Source: Pandoraea sp. PE-S2T-3
GTDB taxonomy: Bacteria > Pseudomonadota > Gammaproteobacteria > Burkholderiales > Burkholderiaceae
DNA: 64,000 nucleotides
Assembly (NCBI RefSeq): GCF_002179965.1
Contig: NZ_NGUQ01000007.1
Span: 186,001 to 250,000 of the forward strand
Reading direction: 5' to 3'
Position 1 is the first letter of the stretch, and the number at the start of each line of letters is the position of its first letter. Below, in pieces: positions 1 through 7,483 of the stretch. The position numbers were made by a program, and so were the translations under genes. Below the pieces are notes generated by a model, which worked only from the letters and a program-made list of their open reading frames with translations, searched no databases and was not told where the DNA came from.

Positions 1-229
1 CTTTGGTCGACCCCACGCACGACAAGTGCGGTGCCGCTTCGACGCCTTCGCGTTGGATTTCCACCACCGTATCGATCGTACCCTGCTGGGTCGAACCGCC
101 GGCACCGAACGTCACCGAGACGAATTTCGGACCGAGCGGAAACAGTTGCTGGCGCGTCGCGCGCAGCTTCTCCGCGCCTTCGGCGGTCTTGGGCGGGAAG
201 AATTCGAAGCTGAAAGAGGGTTGCGTCAT
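1..229 (-). CDS. metF: Methylenetetrahydrofolate reductase, N-terminal part (cut by window edge)
   Basis: The first 76 codons are present; the gene runs off the left edge. The translation starts MTQPSFSFEFFPPKT and continues with VSVTFGAGGST, the typical opening of MetF, whose FEFFPPK and TYGAGG-like motifs line the FAD site of the TIM barrel. The enzyme reduces 5,10-methylene-THF to 5-methyl-THF, the methyl donor for methionine. It lies downstream of tlyA and ahcY on the same strand, which fits a methyl-cycle gene group. The start is the first ATG of the conserved motif region. Confidence 0.9.
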   Translation of the reverse strand, partial: MTQPSFSFEFFPPKTAEGAEKLRATRQQLFPLGPKFVSVTFGAGGSTQQGTIDTVVEIQREGVEAAPHLSCVGSTK

Positions 230-266
230 GATCTTCTGATTATCGAGAGAGTCGCTCGCAGGGCAC

Positions 267-1124
267 TCATGCCGCCTTGGCATGCGTGGCGTGTACGAAA
301 AACTCCCGGTTACCGTCACCGCCCGTAATCGGGCTGTCGAACCAGCCGGCCACCGTGAGGCCGAGCGATTCGCAGGCGGTGCGGATCTTTGTCTCCACCT
401 GCGCGTATTGCGCGGGGTCGCGCACGAGGCCGCCGCGCCCGATGTTCTCGCGTCCCACTTCAAACTGCGGCTTGACCAGCATCAGCAAGTTGCCGCCCGG
501 TGCCAGCAGCGGCGCAAGCGCCGGCAGCACCAGCGTGAGCGAGATGAACGACACGTCGCCCACGATCACGTCGAAGCCCGCCTCGGGGGTCGTCGGTGCG
601 GGCGCCGACGCAGCCGCGCCCTCGCTCGCCGCAGACGACTTCCACTGCGCCAACTGCTCATCCAGCATTTCACGCGTCAGGTGCCGCGCGTTGATCCCTT
701 CCAGCGAGATCAGTCGCGGCTCCGTCACCAACCGGCCATGCAGTTGCCCATGGCCGACATCCACACCGACGACCTGCGCCACACCCTTCTGCAAGAGGCA
801 GTCGGCAAAGCCACCGGTCGACAGTCCGACGTCGAGCGCCGTGCGCCCTGCCAGCACATCCGCCCCCAGCCCGGCAGCCGCAAGCGCGCCTTCGAGCTTG
901 AGGCCGCCGCGAGAAACGTAGCGATCCTCGCCCGGCAACCCATCGACGGCGGCACGCACTTCGAGCACTTCATCGCTCGCCACGAGCTGGCTGGCTTTCT
1001 TGAGGACGGTGTCGGTGTCGGCGACGTACACCCGCCCCGCATCGATCAAACGCTGCGCGACAGTCCGCGAAGACGCGAGGCCTCGCGACACGAGTGCCTG
1101 ATCGACACGAAGGGATGGCGACAT
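267..1124 (-). CDS. tlyA: TlyA-family rRNA methyltransferase (S4 domain plus FtsJ-like domain)
   Basis: 285 residues, the usual length for the family. The N-terminal 60 or so residues form an S4 RNA-binding domain (RVDQALVSRGLASSR). They are followed by a Rossmann methyltransferase domain with the SAM motif LDVGLSTGGFADCLL near residue 98 and the acidic segment DVSFISL. TlyA proteins 2'-O-methylate rRNA in several bacteria; the hemolysin label in older annotation is historical. An unusual Ala/Pro-rich insert (SAASEGAAASAPAPTTPEAG) lies between the two halves of the methyltransferase fold. The gene sits between the holin-like gene and metF, all on the minus strand. Confidence 0.9.
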   Translation of the reverse strand: MSPSLRVDQALVSRGLASSRTVAQRLIDAGRVYVADTDTVLKKASQLVASDEVLEVRAAVDGLPGEDRYVSRGGLKLEGALAAAGLGADVLAGRTALDVGLSTGGFADCLLQKGVAQVVGVDVGHGQLHGRLVTEPRLISLEGINARHLTREMLDEQLAQWKSSAASEGAAASAPAPTTPEAGFDVIVGDVSFISLTLVLPALAPLLAPGGNLLMLVKPQFEVGRENIGRGGLVRDPAQYAQVETKIRTACESLGLTVAGWFDSPITGGDGNREFFVHATHAKAA

Positions 1125-1143
1125 GACAACAAATTCCTGCGGA

Positions 1144-1173
1144 GAAAAGCAGGCACGCTGGCGGCAGCGTGCC
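1144..1173 (-). terminator. Hairpin terminator after the ahcY/holin-like unit
   Basis: Perfect 9-bp stem GGCACGCTG / CAGCGTGCC with a 4-base loop (1152-1173). On the minus strand it is followed by TGCTTTTCTCC, a modest T-rich tract. It lies 15 bp after the holin-like stop codon and before the tlyA start, so it probably ends or attenuates the ahcY-holin transcript. Confidence 0.6.
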
Positions 1174-1187
1174 GGTTGAACGGTGGA

Positions 1188-1547
1188 TTAAACGTTAGTC
1201 GCGCGATCGCCGCCGAACACCAGCGCCGACAGAATCCACGAGATCAGGCTGTACAACAGCGAGCCGAAGAGCGCCGCCCAGAAGCCCGAGACTTCGAACC
1301 CCTTGACCACGTTGGCGGCCAGCCAGAACAGCAACGCATTGATCACGAAGATGAACAATCCGAGCGTGACGACCGTGACCGGCAGCGTAAGCACCACGAG
1401 CAGCGGACGCAGGAATGCGTTGATCAGGCCGAGCACGACCGCAACGATCAGCGCCGTACCGATGCCCTTGAGCTGAACGCCCGAGATGATGTGCGGCAAA
1501 ACGAGAAGTGCGATGGCATTGATGAGCCAAATCAGCAGCAGACGCAT
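1188..1547 (-). CDS. Small membrane protein, phage-holin-4-2 / YvlD-like family
   Basis: 119 residues, nearly all hydrophobic, with about four predicted membrane spans (residues 4-20, 30-55, 57-80, 90-112). The LLIWLINAIALLVLPHII opening and LINAFLRPLLVVLTLPVTVVTLG core are typical of the family annotated as phage holin, found in many bacterial chromosomes. Nothing nearby is phage-derived, so a lytic role is not supported; the function is unknown. It follows ahcY on the same strand, separated by two strong hairpins, a neighbourhood I recall from other Burkholderiales. Confidence 0.85.
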   Translation of the reverse strand: MRLLLIWLINAIALLVLPHIISGVQLKGIGTALIVAVVLGLINAFLRPLLVVLTLPVTVVTLGLFIFVINALLFWLAANVVKGFEVSGFWAALFGSLLYSLISWILSALVFGGDRATNV

Positions 1548-1613
1548 GGCAAGCTCCGAAGGACAAGCCGGTGCGAGACGTCGACGTCAACACCGGCAGT
1601 TACAAGAATTCGT

Positions 1614-1698
1614 ACGCGGCTGCGCGTGTGGCGCAGCCGCGTGGGTACTGCCCGTTACTTAATAGCGCGACCCAATGGGCCGGCCTGACAGGCCGGCC
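1614..1698 (-). terminator. Two consecutive perfect hairpins between ahcY and the holin-like gene
   Basis: Downstream of the ahcY stop there are two inverted repeats. 1678-1698 is GGCCGGCCTG / CAGGCCGGCC around a single base. 1614-1642 is ACGCGGCTGCGC / GCGCAGCCGCGT, 12 bp with a 5-base loop. Neither has a clear T-run on the minus strand, so they may act as RNA-stabilising 3' structures or partial terminators rather than classical terminators. Confidence 0.5.
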
Positions 1699-1710
1699 TG
1701 ATCGTGCAAC

Positions 1711-3129
1711 TTAATAACGGTAGTGCGACGGCTTGAACGGACCGTTCTTGTCGACGCTGATGTACTTCGCCTGATCGTCGCTCAGCACGGTCAGTTCGGC
1801 ACCGATACGGCCCAGGTGCAGACGCGCGACCTTCTCGTCCAGATGCTTCGGCAGCACGTACACGCTGTTCTTGTACTTGGCGCCGTCCACGAACAATTCA
1901 ATCTGCGCAAGCGTCTGGTTGGTGAACGAGTTGCTCATCACGAACGACGGGTGACCCGTGGCGCAGCCCAGGTTCACGAGGCGGCCTTCGGCCAGCAGGA
2001 TGATGCGCTTGCCGTCCGGGAAGATGATGTGGTCGACTTGCGGCTTGATGTTTTCCCACTCGTACTTGCGGGTCGACGCGACGTTGATTTCCGAGTCGAA
2101 GTGACCGATGTTGCACACGATCGCCTGATTCTTCATCGCAGCCATGTGGTCGTGATCGATCACGTGGAAGTTGCCCGTGGCGGTCACGAAGATGTCGGCC
2201 TTGTCGGCGGCATATTCCATCGTCACGACGCGGTAGCCTTCCATCGCGGCTTGCAGTGCGCAGATCGGGTCGATTTCGGTGACCCACACCGTCGCGCCCA
2301 GACCACGCAGGCTTTGTGCGCAGCCCTTGCCCACGTCGCCGTAGCCGGCCACGAGTGCGATCTTGCCGGCGATCATCACGTCGGTCGCGCGCTTGATACC
2401 GTCGACGAGCGACTCGCGGCAGCCGTACAGATTGTCGAACTTCGACTTGGTCACCGAGTCGTTGACGTTGATGGCCGGGAACGGCAGCGTGCCGTCCTTT
2501 TCCATCTGATACAGACGGTGCACGCCCGTGGTGGTCTCTTCGGTCACGCCTTGGATTTTCGACAGGCGCTTGCTGTACCACTGCGGATCGAGGGCGATGT
2601 GACGCTTGATCGCCGCGTACAGGGCCACTTCTTCTTCGTTGGTCGGGTTGGCGACGACCGAGAGGTCCTTCTCGGCCTTGCTGCCCAGAATCAGCAGCAG
2701 CGTGGCGTCGCCGCCGTCATCGAGAATCATGTTGGCGAACTCGCCGTTCGGCCATTCGAAGATGCGGTGGCTGTATTCCCAGTATTCGTCGAGCGATTCG
2801 CCCTTGAACGCGAACACGGGGATACCGGCGGCAGCGATGGCCGCAGCGGCGTGATCTTGCGTCGAGAAAATGTTGCACGAGGCCCAGCGCACTTCGGCGC
2901 CCAGCGCGGTCAGCGTCTCGATGAGCACGCCCGTCTGGATCGTCATGTGGAGCGAGCCGGCAATGCGGGCGCCCTTGAGCGGCTGGGTGGCCTTGAACTC
3001 TTCACGCGTGGCCATCAGACCCGGCATTTCGCTCTCGGCGATGCGCAGTTCCTTGCGGCCCCAATCGGCCAGCTTGATATCAGCTACGTGGAAATCGGTG
3101 AATTTCGAATCGACTACGGCGTTCATCAC
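1711..3129 (-). CDS. ahcY: S-adenosylhomocysteine hydrolase
   Basis: 472 residues, the long bacterial form. It hydrolyses SAH to homocysteine and adenosine with a tightly bound NAD, regenerating the methyl cycle. The NAD-binding loop [15 protein letters not shown], the substrate segment [15 protein letters not shown] near residue 60 and the C-terminal [11 protein letters not shown] tail that closes the NAD site are all present. The ATG is preceded by GAAAGGAGGCG, a strong ribosome site. The upstream leader carries an SAH riboswitch, so expression should rise when SAH accumulates. Confidence 0.98.
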   Translation of the reverse strand: MMNAVVDSKFTDFHVADIKLADWGRKELRIAESEMPGLMATREEFKATQPLKGARIAGSLHMTIQTGVLIETLTALGAEVRWASCNIFSTQDHAAAAIAAAGIPVFAFKGESLDEYWEYSHRIFEWPNGEFANMILDDGGDATLLLILGSKAEKDLSVVANPTNEEEVALYAAIKRHIALDPQWYSKRLSKIQGVTEETTTGVHRLYQMEKDGTLPFPAINVNDSVTKSKFDNLYGCRESLVDGIKRATDVMIAGKIALVAGYGDVGKGCAQSLRGLGATVWVTEIDPICALQAAMEGYRVVTMEYAADKADIFVTATGNFHVIDHDHMAAMKNQAIVCNIGHFDSEINVASTRKYEWENIKPQVDHIIFPDGKRIILLAEGRLVNLGCATGHPSFVMSNSFTNQTLAQIELFVDGAKYKNSVYVLPKHLDEKVARLHLGRIGAELTVLSDDQAKYISVDKNGPFKPSHYRY

Positions 3130-3162
3130 GCCTCCTTTCTCTAAATGTCTAGATAGTTGGGA

Positions 3163-3282
3163 CGTGAGCGCCGTTCTTGGGGCTTACGCGCCGAACTATC
3201 CGGGGGAAACCGGGGGCCGGCGGGGGCCAATGGGAAGGATCTTGAGCCTGGCAGCGGTATCCGCTGTCGCAACGCTCCTCAA
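3163..3282 (-). promoter_or_regulatory. SAH riboswitch controlling ahcY
   Basis: Read on the minus strand, the ahcY leader contains GAGGAGCGTTGCGACAGCGG, then CCAGGCTCAAG and finally AACGGCGCTCACG. These are the conserved blocks of the SAH riboswitch known upstream of ahcY in many beta- and gammaproteobacteria. GAGCGTTG/CAACG-type and GAGCG/CGCTC pairings can form. The element ends about 35 nt before the ahcY start codon. It normally turns expression on when SAH binds. Confidence 0.9.
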
Positions 3283-3291
3283 GACTGGCGC

Positions 3292-3299
3292 ATTGTAGC
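3292..3299 (-). promoter_or_regulatory. Extended -10 promoter for ahcY
   Basis: TGCTACAAT on the minus strand is a good extended -10 element placed about 12 nt before the first riboswitch nucleotide. That start point would make the whole SAH aptamer part of the leader. No convincing -35 hexamer is present, which is tolerated with an extended -10. Confidence 0.5.
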
Positions 3300-3380
3300 A
3301 AAACTCATGCGGCGCGTCGGGTCAGGGGCGACGTTCGAAGGGTTATTTTTTGGGGGAGCAACGGCAGGAGGAACGGCGAA

Positions 3381-3403
3381 GAAGGTGCACGGGGTGCACC
3401 TTC
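3381..3403 (-). terminator. Hairpin after lrgB
   Basis: Perfect 10-bp inverted repeat GAAGGTGCAC / GTGCACCTTC with a 3-base loop, seven bases after the lrgB stop codon. No T-run follows, so termination strength is uncertain. Its position suggests it marks the end of the lrgAB transcript. Confidence 0.5.
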
Positions 3404-3409
3404 CCATCA

Positions 3410-4093
3410 TCAGATCGGCAAGTGCGTGAGCAGCGGCGCGGCAAACACCATCACGATGCCGTTGATCATCATCACAAGGCTCGCGACCACGCCCTCTTCG
3501 CTGCCGATCTGGCGCGCCTTGGCCGTGCCGAACCCGTGAGCCCCAGCGCCAAACGGTGCGCCACGCGCCATGCGGGTACGCAACGGCAGCCACGACAGGA
3601 GCGCCTCGCCGAGCAGCATGCCGATAAAGCCGGTGACGATCACGAACAACCCCACCAGATCGCGCGAGCCGCCGACCTTGTCGGAGACCACGAGCGCAAA
3701 CGGCGTCGAGATCGACCGGGCGAGCAGACTGCGCGCCATTTCCGGCGGCAACTCAAACAGACGTGCCAGCACGAAAGAACTGCCCACCGCCACGATCATC
3801 GCGACGAGCACGCCCACGGTGAGCGCAAACGCGTGACGGCGAATGATGTCGCGGTGTTCATAGATCGGCACGGCAAACGCGATGGTCGTGGGGCCGAGCA
3901 GCCAGACGAGCCAGCGCGAATCCGAGATGTAGGTGGTGTACGAGATGTCGCCGCCGACCATCACGGCGATGAGCAGCACCGGCGCGAGAATGGCCGGGCC
4001 GAGCCACACCTTGCCGAAGCGCGCGTAAAGACGCTTCGACACGTAATAGAAGACAACCGTAAGAGCGAGCAGAAGCAGCGCCGTATGATTCAT
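3410..4093 (-). CDS. lrgB: LrgB/CidB-family inner-membrane protein
   Basis: 227 residues with about six to seven membrane spans. The segments GDISYTTYISDSRWLVWLLGPTTIAFAVP and RSLLARSISTPFALVVSDKVGG are hallmark LrgB/CidB sequences, as is the C-terminal GFGTAKARQIGSEEG. The family works with LrgA/CidA partners and is linked to murein hydrolase activity, programmed lysis and, in some bacteria, pyruvate or glycolate movement. It follows lrgA on the same strand about 120 bp downstream, and a LysR gene is divergent from the pair, the usual cid/lrg arrangement. Confidence 0.9.
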   Translation of the reverse strand: MNHTALLLLALTVVFYYVSKRLYARFGKVWLGPAILAPVLLIAVMVGGDISYTTYISDSRWLVWLLGPTTIAFAVPIYEHRDIIRRHAFALTVGVLVAMIVAVGSSFVLARLFELPPEMARSLLARSISTPFALVVSDKVGGSRDLVGLFVIVTGFIGMLLGEALLSWLPLRTRMARGAPFGAGAHGFGTAKARQIGSEEGVVASLVMMINGIVMVFAAPLLTHLPI

Positions 4094-4216
4094 GACAGTA
4101 TCCGGCGAGAGGTTAAGGCTGGGGTTGTGGCGCCATCCGCGGCGCCCGCTGCCACTATCGAAGTGAAGCGAGCGAGCCGTCAGGCGCCATCAGCGACGAT
4201 TAGCAACGATCAACGA

Positions 4217-4675
4217 TCAGCGAACGTCGTGAGCGTGTAAGGCGCGGCGTGCCGGCAGTCGCACGAAGGCGGCCTTCATGCGGCGCTCGGCGCGGCAGGC
4301 AAGATCCACGGCCAGTGCCGTCGAGACCATCACAAGCACGGTGCCCACGCCAATCACGGCGAGCAATTGCAGGCCTTCGTGGCGCAGCAGATCGGTGTAT
4401 TGCATGACGGCGGCGACCATCGGCACGAAGAACAGAATCATCTCGGCCAGAAACCAGTCGGCGCCGCGCTTGATCTTGTCGGCCTTGAGCACGCCGCTCA
4501 TGAGCAGACCGACCACGGCGAACAAGCCGAGCACACCACCCGGCAGGGGCAAATGAAAATGACGCGACGCAGCATCCGCCACCAGATAAATGCCGGTGAG
4601 CAGGGCGATCTGCCACACCACGTCCACGGCGCGCTTGCTGCGGCTATACAGACGGCTGGCGATCATCTTGGTCAT
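4217..4675 (-). CDS. lrgA: LrgA/CidA-family membrane protein
   Basis: 152 residues with four predicted membrane spans. The motif HLPLPGGVLGLFAVVGLL near residue 42 and the following GADWFLAEMILFFVPMVAAVMQY are diagnostic of CidA/LrgA. A longer reading frame exists upstream, but the start at 4675 (MTKMIASRLYS) has an AGGGAGA ribosome site and fits the family length. The C-terminal 30 residues are Arg-rich and cytoplasmic. Whether it is functionally LrgA or CidA cannot be told from sequence. It is transcribed towards lrgB. Confidence 0.88.
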   Translation of the reverse strand: MTKMIASRLYSRSKRAVDVVWQIALLTGIYLVADAASRHFHLPLPGGVLGLFAVVGLLMSGVLKADKIKRGADWFLAEMILFFVPMVAAVMQYTDLLRHEGLQLLAVIGVGTVLVMVSTALAVDLACRAERRMKAAFVRLPARRALHAHDVR

Positions 4676-4763
4676 GGCACTCTCCCTGGGGTTTTGCATC
4701 AACATGGAGTGCAGTATAGGAAGCGCTGCAACATAAATATAATGAATTACAATTATCAAATCG

Positions 4764-4778
4764 ATTCCAAATTGGAAT
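4764..4778. promoter_or_regulatory. LysR-type operator in the lrgA / LysR divergent region
   Basis: ATTCCAA-A-TTGGAAT is a perfect 15-bp palindrome and contains the T-N11-A signature of LysR-type regulators. It lies in an AT-rich stretch (about 4730-4800) unlike its surroundings, midway between the divergent lrgA and LysR genes, so it could control both. Confidence 0.65.
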
Positions 4779-4873
4779 AATTTAAGTATTAACCCTAATA
4801 GTGCATGAGAAAGCCTTATCTGGCGGGGCTTTCCGGCTTTTAGCACCAAAACGGTGCAATCGGGAGCCCCGAA

Positions 4874-5836
4874 ATGGAACTGCGTGCCTTGCGAGGATTT
4901 GTGGAAGTTGTGCGACAGCAGAGCTTCACGGCGGCGGCCGAAGCGCTCTTTGTCACGCAGCCAACGGTGAGCAAAATGGTCAAGGCGCTCGAAGACGAGC
5001 TCGGCACGCCGCTCATGTTGCGAGAAGAGCGCGGCATGGGCCGCCGGCTGCAACTCACCGATGCCGGCCGGGTGGTCTTCGAGCGCGGTCAGGATGTGCT
5101 CGCCGCCTACGCCCGTTTGCAACAGGAGTTGTCGGATCTGGAGTCGGTCGCGCGCGGTGAACTGTCGATCGGCATTCCGCCATTGGGCGGCGATCTGTTC
5201 ATCCCGGTGATCGGGGCGTTTCACCAGCACTATCCGGATATCGAGATGAAGCTGTTCGAGACCGGCTCCCGGGCCATCGAGCAGGCACTGCTGGCGGGCG
5301 ACATCGAACTGGGTGCCGTGTTGCTGCCGATCGACCCGGCGATTCTCGACGTGCTCCCGGTGTGCCATTACCAGTTGCGCTTGATCGCACCGCGCGAGTC
5401 GTCGTGGGAAGGCCGCGCGTCGGTCGGGCTGGGCGAGCTTCGCGACGAGCCGTTCGTGTTTTATGGCGAAGGCTTCGCGCTGTCGGAATTCGTGATTGCG
5501 GCGTGCCGGCGGGCGGGCTTCACGCCGAAGATTGCCGGACGCTCAAGCCAGTGGGACTTCATTGCGTCGATGGTCGATAACGGCGTCGGCATTGCCTTGC
5601 TGCCCGAGCCGTTCTGCGCGCGGCTCGATCCGAAGCGCTTCGTGATTGCGGACATTCGCGATCCGGAAATTCCATGGGATCTCGCGATGGCATGGCGACG
5701 CGATTCTTATCTCTCGCACGCGGCGCGACGGTGGCTCGCACTGGCGCGCGACATCCTCGGCCCCGGCGGCGACGGCGACGTCAAGGCCGCACAAGCGGCG
5801 ATTGCGGGCGCCACACGGCGCCAGCCTGCGCGCTGA
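4874..5836 (+). CDS. LysR-type regulator of the lrg/cid operon (CidR-like)
   Basis: 320 residues. A winged helix-turn-helix occupies residues 1-60 (LRALRGFVEVVRQQSFTAAAEALFVTQPTVSKMVKALEDELG). An effector-binding domain follows from about residue 92 (GELSIGIPPLGGDLFIPVIGAF). In Gram-positive cid systems CidR responds to acetate or weak acids; divergent placement next to lrgAB and the palindrome between them support the same role here. The C-terminal 20 residues are an Ala/Arg-rich tail outside the fold. Confidence 0.88.
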   Translation: MELRALRGFVEVVRQQSFTAAAEALFVTQPTVSKMVKALEDELGTPLMLREERGMGRRLQLTDAGRVVFERGQDVLAAYARLQQELSDLESVARGELSIGIPPLGGDLFIPVIGAFHQHYPDIEMKLFETGSRAIEQALLAGDIELGAVLLPIDPAILDVLPVCHYQLRLIAPRESSWEGRASVGLGELRDEPFVFYGEGFALSEFVIAACRRAGFTPKIAGRSSQWDFIASMVDNGVGIALLPEPFCARLDPKRFVIADIRDPEIPWDLAMAWRRDSYLSHAARRWLALARDILGPGGDGDVKAAQAAIAGATRRQPAR

Positions 5837-5960
5837 CAGACTGACCAACCGACACATCGACATGCGGGCCAACGCCGCCCGCCTTCAAACGATTGCGGTA
5901 TCCTTGCCGCTTACAAATTCTTCCCCCCGGCCGCGCGACGAGCGCGGCACATCGACACCT

Positions 5961-6734
5961 ATGCGCATCATCACTGCGAATCTGAACGGCGTGCGATCGG
6001 CCTCCAAGAAAGGCTTCTTCGAGTGGTTCGGCAATCAGGACGCCGACATCCTGTGTGTGCAGGAAATCAAGGCGCAGTTGCCGGACATGACGCCGGACTT
6101 TCTCAAGCCGCACGACTATCAGGGCTACTTCCACTACGCCGAGAAGAAGGGTTACAGCGGTGCGGGCGTGTACGTGCGCCGCGAGCCCGACGACATCGTG
6201 ATCGGCTGGGGTCAGCAAGAGTTCGACGCCGAAGGGCGTTATGTCGAAGTGCGCTACGGCAACCTGTCGGTGATCTCGGTGTACATCCCGTCGGGTTCCA
6301 GCGGTGAAGAACGGCAGGCGGCCAAGTTCCGCTTCATGGCCGACTTCATGCCGCACTTGCTGGCGTTGAAAGCCGCCGGACGCGAAGTCGTGTTGTGCGG
6401 CGACGTGAACATCGCGCACAAGGAAATCGACATCAAGAACTGGAAGGGCAATCTGAAGAACTCGGGTTTCCTGCCGGAAGAGCGCGCGTGGCTCACGCAG
6501 TTGTTCGACGACCACGGCTATGTGGATGTCTTCCGCACGCTGGATCAGCGCGCGGAGCAATACACGTGGTGGAGCAACCGCGGGCAGGCGTATGCGAAGA
6601 ACGTCGGGTGGCGCATCGACTACCAGATCGCCACGCCGGGTATCGCCGGCAAAGCCAAAACCACATCCGTCTTCCGCGACATCAAGTTCAGCGATCACGC
6701 ACCGCTGATCATTGACTACGATCACGCGCTGTAA
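5961..6734 (+). CDS. xthA: Exodeoxyribonuclease III (AP endonuclease)
   Basis: 257 residues, standard for the family. Catalytic motifs of the exonuclease-endonuclease-phosphatase fold are visible: N in ITANLNGVRSA, E in CVQEIKAQ, D-x-N in LCGDVNIAHKEID, and D-H in IKFSDHAPLIIDY. The enzyme cuts abasic sites and removes 3' blocking groups in base-excision repair. The frame is open for 315 bp upstream, but ATG 5961 (MRIITANLNG) is the only start compatible with the fold. The next gene begins 11 bp downstream. Confidence 0.95.
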   Translation: MRIITANLNGVRSASKKGFFEWFGNQDADILCVQEIKAQLPDMTPDFLKPHDYQGYFHYAEKKGYSGAGVYVRREPDDIVIGWGQQEFDAEGRYVEVRYGNLSVISVYIPSGSSGEERQAAKFRFMADFMPHLLALKAAGREVVLCGDVNIAHKEIDIKNWKGNLKNSGFLPEERAWLTQLFDDHGYVDVFRTLDQRAEQYTWWSNRGQAYAKNVGWRIDYQIATPGIAGKAKTTSVFRDIKFSDHAPLIIDYDHAL

Positions 6735-6745
6735 CGGATCGCCCG

Positions 6746-7483
6746 ATGAAGACCCTGTTGTTTTGCACTTGCTACATGAAGGATGCCGAGGCTTGGCAGC
6801 AACGGTATCAACGCTGGCTCGACTTCTACCGGAACGGACCGATCCACGCCGACAAGATGGTGATGATCGACGACGGCTCGCCGTATCTCCCGCCGGCCGA
6901 GTTCGTCCGTACGGTAGCGGCCGGGAGCGATCTCTCGGCACATGACGACGTGCACGCCATCGTTCGCTTCGAGAACAATCTGGGGCGCCAGAGCATGAGC
7001 CTCTACCCCGGATGGTGGCGCAGCTTCCTGCACTCGGTGACGCTCGCGCGCGCCATGGGCGCCGACAAGATCGTTCACATCGAATCCGACGCCTACACGC
7101 TGAGCCAGCAGATCGTCGACTTCATCAATGACACCCAGTCGGGCTGGCACGTCATGTGGGCGCAGCGCTACGCCATGCCGGAGACCGCCATTCAGGTCAT
7201 CGGCCGGGATCAGTTCGACGTGCTGGAGACACTCGCGAAGGAATATCCGAAGTTCGATTTCCCGGACATCGCGGAGCGTCTGCTGCCCTTCACCTCGGTG
7301 AACCGGCAGTTCACGGGCGATCGGTATAGTGAATTCAAGCGCAACCGGGGCATCTTCCGGTCGCGTAAATTCAACTTCCTGCCGATCTTCCAGCGCGACT
7401 TTTTCTGGGAGCCGATCCCGCCCGATGCGGACTTCGCCACACAAGTGGTCAAGCGCCAGAAGGTAACCTATCGCGGCGTCTGA
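6746..7483 (+). CDS. Uncharacterised protein, possibly glycosyltransferase-like
   Basis: 245 residues, not recognised with certainty. The N-terminus (KTLLFCTCYMKD...RYQRWLDFY) followed by KMVMIDDGSP and later KIVHIESDAYTLS resembles a GT-A glycosyltransferase core, where ESD could be the metal-binding DxD-type motif. There is no signal peptide and no membrane span. The C-terminal half is rich in aromatic and basic residues (RNRGIFRSRKFNFLPIFQRDFFW). It starts 11 bp after xthA, so the two are probably cotranscribed, and its last 16 bp overlap the convergent ampG gene. Confidence 0.6.
   Translation: MKTLLFCTCYMKDAEAWQQRYQRWLDFYRNGPIHADKMVMIDDGSPYLPPAEFVRTVAAGSDLSAHDDVHAIVRFENNLGRQSMSLYPGWWRSFLHSVTLARAMGADKIVHIESDAYTLSQQIVDFINDTQSGWHVMWAQRYAMPETAIQVIGRDQFDVLETLAKEYPKFDFPDIAERLLPFTSVNRQFTGDRYSEFKRNRGIFRSRKFNFLPIFQRDFFWEPIPPDADFATQVVKRQKVTYRGV

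Noticed and set aside
1188-1547. Phage holin as evidence of a prophage
   Set aside because: The family is widespread on chromosomes and no other phage gene is present in the window.
282-1688. Open frame antisense to tlyA and the holin-like gene
   Set aside because: His/Arg/Gln-rich product typical of GC-rich antisense frames, with no domain.
1723-3144. Long open frame antisense to ahcY (over 470 codons)
   Set aside because: It mirrors the codon bias of ahcY on the other strand, has no recognisable protein motif and would cover a certain gene.
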